Positions 1 through 7,523 of a stretch of DNA of 64,000 bases are shown here, one piece after another. This stretch comes from Winogradskyella aurantia. GTDB taxonomy: Bacteria; Bacteroidota; Bacteroidia; Flavobacteriales; Flavobacteriaceae. Within the stretch, counting starts at the first letter, position 1. Each line of letters opens with the position of its first letter. Location: positions 186,001 to 250,000 of the forward strand of contig NZ_NGJN01000005.1 of assembly GCF_002266855.1 (NCBI RefSeq), read 5' to 3'. The notes beneath the pieces were generated by a model, which worked only from the letters and a program-made list of their open reading frames with translations, was not told where the DNA came from and ran no database searches. Position numbers and translations under genes: made by a program.

Positions 1-763
1 TCCAATAATTATCTTTTTGTAAGGTCAATTTGTATAAGGTGTTCTTTTTTCCTGAGAGTAACGTCTTTGGGTTTAACCAACACATATCCTCTACATCTTC
101 AATGGTATTGGCTATAGTTCTTACGCTACCTGTTGCAGGATTTAACGATTTTATTTGCCATTGATTAGGATTGGATTTAGATATGAAACTGACTAAATCT
201 GAACCTGGAATTCTATGAATAGAGCGTCCTACATTGGTTGCATATTTTCGGTTTTTACTACTTCGAAGGTCAGTTATATAGAGATTGAGCATGTCATCCT
301 CAATCACTGCGGAAACAATAGTGTTCTCATCATACCAGACATAATAAGCTACAATAAGGTCTTCGATAAGCGCATAGGATTCTCCAGTGCTAAGGTCGTA
401 CGCGTAAAGACCTTGTTTACCATCCTTGTCAAGCCTTACGGCAGAAACTTCATTTTTATTCGGGATGTTCAATGGTGAATACTCACTACTTTCGGTGAAG
501 TTCACCCAGATTTTTGAACTATATTTAATAAAATACTGCGCAATATCTGTTTGTCCGTTCCTTGTGGAGGCATAAAAAAGCCGATTGTCATTTAAAAATG
601 ACGGTTGATTGTCGTACCCACTATTGTTTGAAATATTCTCGAAATTACTTAGCTCAATTGACCCGTTTTCAATATTTAAATCGAATAGTACAACTTCAGT
701 ATCTGACTGGGCAAATAGGCCAAAGGGAATAAGAAAATAGAGGAAATGGATTAATTGTTTCAT
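1..763 (-). CDS. TolB-like beta-propeller protein, 3' end cut by window edge
   Basis: An open frame runs on the minus strand from an ATG at 763 to the window edge without a stop, giving about 254 residues of a longer protein. It starts with a signal peptide (MKQLIHFLYFLIPFGLFAQ). The rest has repeated short strands of the kind found in TolB/WD40-like periplasmic propellers, for example PSFLNDNRLFYAST, SAVRLDKDGKQGLYAYD and VWYDENTIVSAV, each ending in an aromatic-rich strand. Such proteins are usually exported and bind partners rather than catalyse reactions; the partner here is unknown. It lies downstream of the acyl-CoA dehydrogenase gene but is separated from it by a hairpin terminator, so it is probably transcribed separately. 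The family call rests on repeat appearance only. Confidence 0.65.
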   Translation of the reverse strand, partial: MKQLIHFLYFLIPFGLFAQSDTEVVLFDLNIENGSIELSNFENISNNSGYDNQPSFLNDNRLFYASTRNGQTDIAQYFIKYSSKIWVNFTESSEYSPLNIPNKNEVSAVRLDKDGKQGLYAYDLSTGESYALIEDLIVAYYVWYDENTIVSAVIEDDMLNLYITDLRSSKNRKYATNVGRSIHRIPGSDLVSFISKSNPNQWQIKSLNPATGSVRTIANTIEDVEDMCWLNPKTLLSGKKNTLYKLTLQKDNYW

Positions 764-799
764 TAATAGCGAGTTAATATTTTCTAAAGGTATAAAAAT

Positions 800-834
800 A
801 AAGAAGCCAATTCAAATGAATGAATTGGCTTTTA
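800..834 (-). terminator. Terminator after the acyl-CoA dehydrogenase gene
   Basis: An 11-bp perfect stem (804-814 with 821-831, AAGCCAATTCA and its complement) has a 6-nt loop and, read on the minus strand, is followed by a T-rich run. It lies about 20 bp beyond the stop of the gene at 855-2657 and probably ends the fatty-acid degradation transcript. Confidence 0.75.
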
Positions 835-854
835 GAATTAAAATTTTAATTTAT

Positions 855-2657
855 TTAAAAGCAATACTTGTTTTCAGATTTTACTTTTTCAGCAATGGTG
901 TTGCGCAATTCTACCACGTTAGGATAGTTTGTATATTTTGTAAAACGTTTTAAGCCCATGAGCATCATTTTTTGCTCGTCACCTTCAGCAAAGGAAATAA
1001 TACCTTCCATACCGTTTTTCTTAATTATTTCAACGGCGTTAAATAGATATAATCTTGCCATGGCAATTTGTTCTTTTTGTGCGTCTTCACCAAATCGTTT
1101 GGCATTCTTCTCAGCTCTAAGAATAGCCGACTCTGCCATGTAGATTTCTATTAAGATATTAGAAGCCGCTAGCAATAATTGCTGGTGCTTTTCTAAGTCT
1201 GGCCCAAATTTCTGAACAGCAGAACCAGCGACCATTAAAAAGACTTTTTTCAATTTGGCAATCATATCTTTTTCTTCAGAGAATAATTCTGAATAATCAG
1301 GCACATCAAATGATGGAATCCCCATGAGTTCGTCTGCGACTTTCATAGCTGGGCCTAATAAGTCCACATGGCCTTTCATGGCTTTTTTAACCAACATACC
1401 AACAGAAAGCATACGATTAATTTCATTGGTACCTTCATAGATTCTGGCTATTCTGGCGTCTCTCCAAGCCGCTTCCATCGGTGTTTCTTCAGAAAAGCCC
1501 ATACCACCAAAAATTTGGATACCTTCATCGGCACAGTTCTGTACATCTTCCGATACCGCAACTTTTAAGATAGAGCATTCTATAGCGTACTCTTCAACAC
1601 CTTTAAGTTCTGCTTCCTGATGACTGTTTCCAGAGGCTTGTCTCATAGCGATTCGGTCTTCTATGTTTTTAGCAGCGCGATACGATGCCGCTTCCCCGGC
1701 ATAAGCGCTTGTGGCCATTTCTGCTAGTTTTGATTTAATGGCCCCAAAATCGGCAATGGCGGTTTTAAACTGCTTACGCTCATTGGCATACTTTACAGCG
1801 TGAGTCGTAATTCGTCGTTGAGAATCTAAACAAGCTGCTGCTAATTTAATACGTCCCACATTTAGAGCGTTCATGGCAATTTTAAAGCCTTCGCCTCGTC
1901 CTGCTAGCATATTTTCAACGGGAACGACGGTATCATTAAAAAACACTTGTCTTGTAGAACTAGCTCTAATGCCTAATTTGTGTTCTTCTTCACCTAAAGT
2001 AATGCCATTAGAGGGATCATTTTCTACAATGAATCCAGTGATGTTTTTGTCATTTTCAATGCGCGCAAATACAATGAATAGCTTACAGAAACCTGCATTG
2101 GAAATCCACATTTTTTGACCATTGATTTTATAGGACTTTCCATCAGCACTCAATTCTGCCGTGGTTTTTCCTGAATTTGCATCAGAACCCGCGCCAGGTT
2201 CAGTTAAACAGTAGGCTCCAAACCACTCTCCTGTGGCTAGTCGAGGCACGTATTTCTGTTTTTGTTCTTCAGTACCATATAAAGTAATAGGCATGGTTCC
2301 TATTCCAGTATGTGCGCCAAATGCAGTACTAAATGAGCCTGTTCCACTTGAGATATAGTCACAGACCAACATGGTTGATACAAATCCCATTCCCAAGCCA
2401 CCGTACTCTTCAGGTACAGCTACACCAAGGAATCCAAGTTCTCCAGCTTTGACCATACATTCTTCTGTAAAGGCATAATCTTTCTTTTCGAAGCGTTCTC
2501 TATGGGCAATAATTTCACGGTCATTAAACTCCATAACCGCTTCTTTCATCATGGTTTGCTCTTCATTGAAGTCTTCTGGCGTAAAGACGTCTTGGCAGTC
2601 GGTTTCCTTAACTAGGAACTGTCCACCCCTTAATAATTCTTTTTCAATTGTTTCCAT
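855..2657 (-). CDS. Acyl-CoA dehydrogenase, long form (VLCAD/ACAD9-like)
   Basis: FAD enzyme that oxidises acyl-CoA to trans-2-enoyl-CoA, the first step of beta-oxidation. The 600 residues contain the N-terminal helical domain (about 25-145), the FAD/substrate beta domain with the signature AYCLTEPGAGSDA (148-160), the C-terminal helical domain, and YEGTNEINR (407-415), where E408 matches the catalytic glutamate of MCAD and VLCAD. Some 180 extra residues after that motif form the additional C-terminal domain of very-long-chain enzymes, so long substrates are likely. It is the last gene of an operon read from the MarR gene at 6875; an 84-bp gap separates it from the thiolase. Electron acceptor (ETF) genes are not in the window. 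Confidence 0.93.
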   Translation of the reverse strand: METIEKELLRGGQFLVKETDCQDVFTPEDFNEEQTMMKEAVMEFNDREIIAHRERFEKKDYAFTEECMVKAGELGFLGVAVPEEYGGLGMGFVSTMLVCDYISSGTGSFSTAFGAHTGIGTMPITLYGTEEQKQKYVPRLATGEWFGAYCLTEPGAGSDANSGKTTAELSADGKSYKINGQKMWISNAGFCKLFIVFARIENDKNITGFIVENDPSNGITLGEEEHKLGIRASSTRQVFFNDTVVPVENMLAGRGEGFKIAMNALNVGRIKLAAACLDSQRRITTHAVKYANERKQFKTAIADFGAIKSKLAEMATSAYAGEAASYRAAKNIEDRIAMRQASGNSHQEAELKGVEEYAIECSILKVAVSEDVQNCADEGIQIFGGMGFSEETPMEAAWRDARIARIYEGTNEINRMLSVGMLVKKAMKGHVDLLGPAMKVADELMGIPSFDVPDYSELFSEEKDMIAKLKKVFLMVAGSAVQKFGPDLEKHQQLLLAASNILIEIYMAESAILRAEKNAKRFGEDAQKEQIAMARLYLFNAVEIIKKNGMEGIISFAEGDEQKMMLMGLKRFTKYTNYPNVVELRNTIAEKVKSENKYCF

Positions 2658-2741
2658 ATTTTTATAGATTTAGTAGTTAATCCTGAGTACTGAGTTAATT
2701 TTTTATTTATTCAATACCCTAATCTCATTTCTCGATTCTAA

Positions 2742-3932
2742 TTAATTCAAAAATTCAAATATGCCTGCTGCACCTTGACCAGTACCTACACACATTGTTA
2801 CCATACCGTATTTGCTTTGCATATTACGCTTGCGCATTTCATCAAATAACTGAACCGATAACTTCGCTCCTGTGCAGCCTAGGGGATGTCCTAAGGCAAT
2901 TGCGCCACCATTAACATTCACAACGTCTTGGTTTAAATCTAACTCACGTATAACAGCTAAAGACTGCGATGCAAAAGCTTCGTTAAGTTCAATTAATTCT
3001 ATGTCTTTTTGGGCAAGCCCTCCTTGTTTTAGCGCCTTTGGAATAGCGGCAACAGGTCCAATACCCATAATTCTTGGTGGTACGCCTGCGGCAGCATAGC
3101 TCACTAATCGTGCGATAGGTTCTAAGTTTAATTCTTTAACCATATCCTCACTCATAATTAAAACAAAAGCGGCTCCATCACTGGTTTGCGAGGAATTACC
3201 AGCCGTAACCGATCCGCCTTGAGCGAATACAGGTCTTAGTTTTGCCAATGCTTCTTTCGTAGTACCACGTCTTGGGCCTTCATCTTTAGTCACGGTATAA
3301 CTACGGGTTGCTTTTTTACCATTATTATCCACATAGGTTTCGTCCACTTCAATAGGAACTATCTGATCTTGAAAACGATCTTCATCCAAAGCCTTTAGGG
3401 CTTTCATATGGGAGTTGTACGCAAATTCATCTTGATCTTCTCTAGAAACATTGTACTTGTTGGCAACAGCCTCTGCTGTATTTCCCATACCCCAATAATA
3501 GTCTTCATGACCTGCGTTGACGATGTCATAATTTAATTCTGGTTTAAATCCTGTCATCGGTACAGAGCTCATACTTTCAGCGCCTCCGGCAATAATACAT
3601 TCGGCCATTCCTGATTGAATCTTAGCAACGGCCATGGCAATAGTTTCTAATCCGGAAGAGCAGAAGCGATTCACGGTTACACCAGGCACATCGACCGTGT
3701 TTAATCCAATTAAGGAAATGATGCGCGCCATATTAAGCCCTTGTGATCCTTCTGGCATGGCATTTCCTACAATAACATCATCGATACGAGTCACGTCAAA
3801 ATCGGGCAGTTTTCCCATCATATACTGAATGGTTTCTGCGGCTAATTCATCGGCTCTTTTAAATCTGAAACCACCTTTTTTAGATTTACCTACGGCGGTT
3901 CTGTATCCTTTTACTATATACGCTTGTTTCAT
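2742..3932 (-). CDS. fadA: Acetyl-CoA C-acyltransferase (thiolase)
   Basis: Thiolytic enzyme of the last beta-oxidation step, releasing acetyl-CoA from 3-ketoacyl-CoA. All three catalytic elements are visible: the nucleophile in NRFCSSGLE (C91), the histidine in GHPLGCTG (H349) and the acid/base cysteine in MCVGTGQG (C381). I chose the ATG at 3932, giving 396 residues, because the protein then begins MKQAYIVKGYRTAVG as thiolases do; an upstream start at 3965 would add 11 atypical residues overlapping an intergenic hairpin. It follows the hydroxyacyl-CoA dehydrogenase gene in the operon. Such thiolases can also act in the biosynthetic direction, but the neighbours favour degradation. Confidence 0.93.
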   Translation of the reverse strand: MKQAYIVKGYRTAVGKSKKGGFRFKRADELAAETIQYMMGKLPDFDVTRIDDVIVGNAMPEGSQGLNMARIISLIGLNTVDVPGVTVNRFCSSGLETIAMAVAKIQSGMAECIIAGGAESMSSVPMTGFKPELNYDIVNAGHEDYYWGMGNTAEAVANKYNVSREDQDEFAYNSHMKALKALDEDRFQDQIVPIEVDETYVDNNGKKATRSYTVTKDEGPRRGTTKEALAKLRPVFAQGGSVTAGNSSQTSDGAAFVLIMSEDMVKELNLEPIARLVSYAAAGVPPRIMGIGPVAAIPKALKQGGLAQKDIELIELNEAFASQSLAVIRELDLNQDVVNVNGGAIALGHPLGCTGAKLSVQLFDEMRKRNMQSKYGMVTMCVGTGQGAAGIFEFLN

Positions 3933-3964
3933 TTTTTCTTTGAGATTAATAGAATAAAGAGTCA

Positions 3965-4011
3965 AGAACCAAGACAGTTATCTTGAATCTTTTGTCTTGT
4001 TTCGTGGTTCT
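3965..4011. repeat. Nested inverted repeat between the FadB-type and thiolase genes
   Basis: Two concentric arm pairs are visible: AGAACCA (3965-3971) with TGGTTCT (4005-4011), and CAAGACA (3970-3976) with TGTCTTG (3993-3999). The outer right arm touches the stop codon of the upstream gene. The transcript would fold into a long imperfect hairpin here. There is no T-run, so it is more likely an mRNA-processing or stability element, or a degenerate dispersed repeat, than a terminator. Confidence 0.5.
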
Positions 4012-6418
4012 AATTTCTAAGTGGTTTCCCTGTTTTTAACATATGCTGAATACGTTCCAGTGTTTTACGTTCAGTACATAAGGAAAGGAACGCTTCACGC
4101 TCCAAATCCAATAAATATTGTTCGCTAACTAAGGTTGGTTCAGATAAATCACCACCCGCCATAACATAGGCTAGTTTGTTGGCAATTTTCTGATCGTGCT
4201 CGCTGATGTAATGGCTTGCCTCCATAGAATCTGTACCTACCAAGAACATGCCTAAAGCTTGTTTACCAAGAACTTTCACGTCTTTACGTGGCACAGGTTG
4301 TGTATAGCCTGCATCAGCCATTAAGCGCGCATGGGCTTTGGCCGTTGCAATTTGACGATCTTTATTAACCACAACAATATCTTTTCCTTTTTGAAGTACG
4401 CCCATATCGAAAGCTTCATAAGCTGAGGTAGCTACCTTGGCCATTCCTACAGTTAAGAAATACTCTTGAAGCACATTCAGTTCTACATCACCTTTATGGA
4501 ATGTGTCTGATGCTCTCAAGGCCATTTCTTTAGATCCAGCGCCTCCTGGAATCACACCTACACCAAATTCAACAAGTCCAATATAGGTTTCTGCAGCTGC
4601 AACTACTTTGTCGGCGTGCATAGATAATTCACAGGCACCTCCTAAAGCCATGCCATGCGGGGCTGACACCGTTGGTATTGCAGAATAACGCATGCGCATC
4701 ATCGTATCTTGGAAGTACTTAATGGCCATATTGAGTTCATCGTATTCTTGCTCAACAGCCATCATAAAAATCATTCCAATATTCGCACCGACAGAAAAAT
4801 TAGCCGCTTGGTTTCCGATGACTAAACCGTCAAAATCCTTTTCTGCCAAGTCCACAGCTTTATTTAAACCGGCCAACACATCACCTCCAATGGTATTCAT
4901 TTTAGACTGAAATTCACAGTTTAATATGCCATCTCCTAAATCTTCAATGACTACGCCAGAGTTCTTGAAGACTTCATTTGATGTTCTAATATTATCTAAA
5001 ATGATAAAGGCTTCTTGACCAGGTTTTTTAGTTTGTGCTTGGGCTGGAATATCGTAATAATAGGTAGCGCCATTCTTTACGGTGTAGAAGGACGTTTCAC
5101 CTTTATTCAGCATTTCAGTAACCCATGTAGCAGGTTCGTGACCTTCTGCTTTCATTAATTCGATACCTTTTTCAATACCGACAGCATCCCAAATTTCAAA
5201 AGGACCGTTTTCCCATCCAAATCCTGCTTTCATGGCATCATCAATACGATATAATTCGTCTGAAATCTCAGGAATTCTATTTTGAACATAGGCAAACATA
5301 GCCGCAAAGTTTTTACGGTAAAATTCAGCGGCCTTGTCTTTTCCTCCAATTAAAACCTTAAAACGATCAATTGGTTTATCTATAGTTTTGGTTAATTCTA
5401 AAGTGGCAAATTTGGCCTTTTTAGAAGGACGGTATTCCATAGTATCTAAATCTAAGGCTAAGATTTCTTTTTGGCCATCCTTCGATACAGACTTCTTGTA
5501 GAATCCCTGTCCTGTCTTACTTCCTAACCATTTGTTCTCCATCATGGTCTTAATGAAGTCTGGAAGTTTAAACAACTCATGTGCCTCATCGTCAGGACAA
5601 TTGTCATAAATACCATTCGCAACGTGAACCAGTGTATCTAAACCAACCACATCTACAGTTCTAAAGGTCGCTGACTTAGGTCTTCCAATCACGGGCCCTG
5701 TTAATTTATCGACTTCTTCAACCGTAAGACCAAGTTCTTTAACTTGGTGAAATAAGGATTGTATTCCAAAAATTCCGATACGGTTACCGATAAATGCAGG
5801 TGTGTCTTTGGCCAATACCGAAGTCTTGCCTAAGAACTTTTCGCCGTATTCCATTAGAAAGTCAGTAACCTCTTGTTTGCAATCTGGCCCAGGTACTACT
5901 TCAAATAATTTAAGGTAGCGCGGTGGATTAAAGAAATGGGTTACGGCAAAATGTTTACGAAAATCTTCAGAACGCCCTTCATTCATAAATTTAATAGGAA
6001 TCCCAGAGGTATTGGAAGATATAATAGTACCAGGTGTTCTGTGTTTTTCTAATTTTTCAAATACTTGTTTCTTGATATCTAACCGCTCGACAACCACTTC
6101 CATGATCCAATCAACATCAGCTACTTTAGCAATATCATCTTCTAAATTACCAGTCGTGATTCTATCAGCAAATTTTTGGTGATAAATAGGGGAGGGCTTA
6201 GATTTTAAAGAGGTTTGAAGCGCAGTATTTACAATGCGGTTTCTAACCACCTTATCCTCTAAGGAAAGGCCAGAGGCTTTTTCCTTTTCATTGAGTTCTC
6301 TTGGTACAATGTCTAATAAAAGTACATCGACTCCAATATTAGCGAAATGACAGGCAATACCGCTTCCCATTATTCCCGAACCAATTATGGCTACTTTTTT
6401 TATTCTACGTTTACTCAT
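4010..6418 (-). CDS. 3-hydroxyacyl-CoA dehydrogenase / enoyl-CoA hydratase fusion
   Basis: Bifunctional beta-oxidation enzyme (802 residues) that hydrates enoyl-CoA and oxidises the 3-hydroxyacyl-CoA with NAD+. The dehydrogenase is N-terminal: a Rossmann motif IIGSGIMGSG at residues 11-20, SSNTSG further on, and the 3HCDH C-terminal domains to about 440. The crotonase-fold hydratase is C-terminal, with ALGGACELS and GLVEFGVGVIPGG providing the two expected glutamates. This order is the reverse of E. coli FadB and common in Bacteroidota and other non-enteric bacteria, so I do not assign the symbol fadB. Its ATG lies one base past the MarR stop codon, so the two genes are almost certainly cotranscribed and translationally coupled. 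Confidence 0.93.
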   Translation of the reverse strand: MSKRRIKKVAIIGSGIMGSGIACHFANIGVDVLLLDIVPRELNEKEKASGLSLEDKVVRNRIVNTALQTSLKSKPSPIYHQKFADRITTGNLEDDIAKVADVDWIMEVVVERLDIKKQVFEKLEKHRTPGTIISSNTSGIPIKFMNEGRSEDFRKHFAVTHFFNPPRYLKLFEVVPGPDCKQEVTDFLMEYGEKFLGKTSVLAKDTPAFIGNRIGIFGIQSLFHQVKELGLTVEEVDKLTGPVIGRPKSATFRTVDVVGLDTLVHVANGIYDNCPDDEAHELFKLPDFIKTMMENKWLGSKTGQGFYKKSVSKDGQKEILALDLDTMEYRPSKKAKFATLELTKTIDKPIDRFKVLIGGKDKAAEFYRKNFAAMFAYVQNRIPEISDELYRIDDAMKAGFGWENGPFEIWDAVGIEKGIELMKAEGHEPATWVTEMLNKGETSFYTVKNGATYYYDIPAQAQTKKPGQEAFIILDNIRTSNEVFKNSGVVIEDLGDGILNCEFQSKMNTIGGDVLAGLNKAVDLAEKDFDGLVIGNQAANFSVGANIGMIFMMAVEQEYDELNMAIKYFQDTMMRMRYSAIPTVSAPHGMALGGACELSMHADKVVAAAETYIGLVEFGVGVIPGGAGSKEMALRASDTFHKGDVELNVLQEYFLTVGMAKVATSAYEAFDMGVLQKGKDIVVVNKDRQIATAKAHARLMADAGYTQPVPRKDVKVLGKQALGMFLVGTDSMEASHYISEHDQKIANKLAYVMAGGDLSEPTLVSEQYLLDLEREAFLSLCTERKTLERIQHMLKTGKPLRN

Positions 6419-6419
6419 C

Positions 6420-6875
6420 TTATTTTAAAATGTGTTCGTTTTGGTTATATATTTTTTTATTTGAAATCATATTATTGATGACATCGGCTACCTCAAAAAA
6501 GTGTTTTAATTTCTCAGGAGGAATATTTGCTTTTATAGCTTCATTGAAAATAAGTACGCGCTCTCTTGAATACGCACGTTTTTCTCGTCCAAATTCAGTA
6601 AGGTAGATTAATACGCCTCTGCCATCCTCAGGATTAGGCTTGCGTTCAATTAAGCCTTTCTCTTCCATGGTTTTTAAAGTGCGTGACAAGCTTGTGGCTT
6701 CCATGCCCATTTTAGGCCCTAATGATGTCGATGGTGTGCCGTTTTCAGGATCAATACTTAATAAAGCAAAGCCAGTAGCCATGGTAGTATCGAACTTTGC
6801 TGCCTCTTCATTATACATTTTGTTCACGGCTAACCATGTGGTTCTTAGAACATAATCTATTGTCTTGTCTTTCAT
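6420..6875 (-). CDS. MarR-family transcriptional regulator of the beta-oxidation operon
   Basis: A 151-residue winged-helix regulator. The recognition region is around LGPKMGMEATSLSRTLKTMEEKG, followed by the wing RKPNPEDGRGVLIYLTE, the hallmark of MarR proteins. Family members usually act as dimers that leave DNA when a ligand binds. It is the first gene of the operon with the hydratase/dehydrogenase, thiolase and acyl-CoA dehydrogenase genes. A paired palindrome over the -33 region of its own promoter (6911-6952) makes autorepression likely. By analogy to other fatty-acid regulators the ligand may be an acyl-CoA or fatty acid, but nothing in the sequence shows this. Confidence 0.9.
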   Translation of the reverse strand: MKDKTIDYVLRTTWLAVNKMYNEEAAKFDTTMATGFALLSIDPENGTPSTSLGPKMGMEATSLSRTLKTMEEKGLIERKPNPEDGRGVLIYLTEFGREKRAYSRERVLIFNEAIKANIPPEKLKHFFEVADVINNMISNKKIYNQNEHILK

Positions 6876-6892
6876 TTTTAAAATTTGGTTAC

Positions 6893-6900
6893 CAAAGATA
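6893..6900 (-). promoter_or_regulatory. -7 element of the marR / beta-oxidation promoter
   Basis: Read on the minus strand this is TATCTTTG, a full match to the Bacteroidota -7 consensus TAnnTTTG, 18 bp before the MarR start. The position expected for -33, about 19 bp upstream, falls inside the left arm of the palindrome at 6911-6925 and does not match TTTG well. Confidence 0.6.
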
Positions 6901-6910
6901 ATAAAAAATA

Positions 6911-6952
6911 CTATGCACGCATAATAAATATAGAAAAATTATGCATGCATAG
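6911..6952. promoter_or_regulatory. Paired palindromic operator, probable MarR binding site
   Basis: Two 15-bp arms, CTATGCACGCATAAT (6911-6925) and ATTATGCATGCATAG (6938-6952), form an inverted repeat with one mismatch around a 12-bp spacer. Each arm is itself a dyad on ATGCRYGCAT, with 27 bp between arm centres. The left arm covers the -33 region of the marR promoter, so binding there would block RNA polymerase. The target regulator is inferred from position. Confidence 0.75.
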
Positions 6953-6970
6953 TAAAATTACATTAAATCA

Positions 6971-7006
6971 AAAAAGAAGGGCCTTACACAATCTGTAAGG
7001 CCCTTT
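6971..7006 (-). terminator. Terminator after the 130-residue membrane protein gene
   Basis: A perfect 11-bp stem, AAGGGCCTTAC (6977-6987) with its complement (6995-7005), has a 7-nt loop. On the minus strand a T-rich run follows (complement of 6971-6976). It lies about 20 bp beyond the stop of the gene at 7028-7420 and shields the operator downstream. Confidence 0.85.
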
Positions 7007-7027
7007 GAAAATAAGTTGTATTTAGTT

Positions 7028-7420
7028 TTAGTTCATTTTACCATTAATTGCACCAATAATGGCTCCAACAATAGCGGTCATAACGATACTAATACCAACA
7101 TCGGCTACAGCCATTTGCGCTGTTGTTTCTGGCTGCATAGCCAAATTAAAAAAATTATAATATAACCCCATAAACAAACCTATGACGGCTCCAGCTTTTG
7201 CACCAGTTGCCGCAGTACTTATTTGCGCCCACCTATTGTAGACATATGAAATAAAAAGACCGTACATTATACAGCCTAAAAGAATATAGACCATGGTTGC
7301 TGATGATTCTTCCGGTTGTGGAAAAAAATCTGCCAATAAGATACCGTAGAAAAGCCATCCTAATAGCCAATTTGCTATGCCTCCGACCAAGCCCGAGATA
7401 ATAAACGTTTTGGTTTTCAT
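7028..7420 (-). CDS. Small four-helix membrane protein of unknown function
   Basis: A 130-residue hydrophobic protein with about four transmembrane segments: residues 7-29 (ISGLVGGIANWLLGWLFYGI), about 42-60, about 73-95 and about 105-127. Glycine and alanine are frequent in the helices. The first and last have a GxxG-like look (GGIANWLLG and GAIIGAING). I recognise no named family or active site. It has its own terminator and lies between the MarR operon and the acyl-CoA synthetase gene, so a lipid-related role is possible but unsupported. Confidence 0.7.
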   Translation of the reverse strand: MKTKTFIISGLVGGIANWLLGWLFYGILLADFFPQPEESSATMVYILLGCIMYGLFISYVYNRWAQISTAATGAKAGAVIGLFMGLYYNFFNLAMQPETTAQMAVADVGISIVMTAIVGAIIGAINGKMN

Positions 7421-7523
7421 ATTATAATGATTTAATAGTTAGTTAATTAAAGATAGGGATTTAACTTTAATAATCATTATAATATGCTAGTAAACAGTTA
7501 TTTGTAGGAATTAGCTAACAAAA

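Noticed and set aside
215..478. An 87-codon plus-strand frame near the window start
   Set aside because: It lies antisense to the truncated TolB-like gene, which has a signal peptide and continuous reading to the edge.
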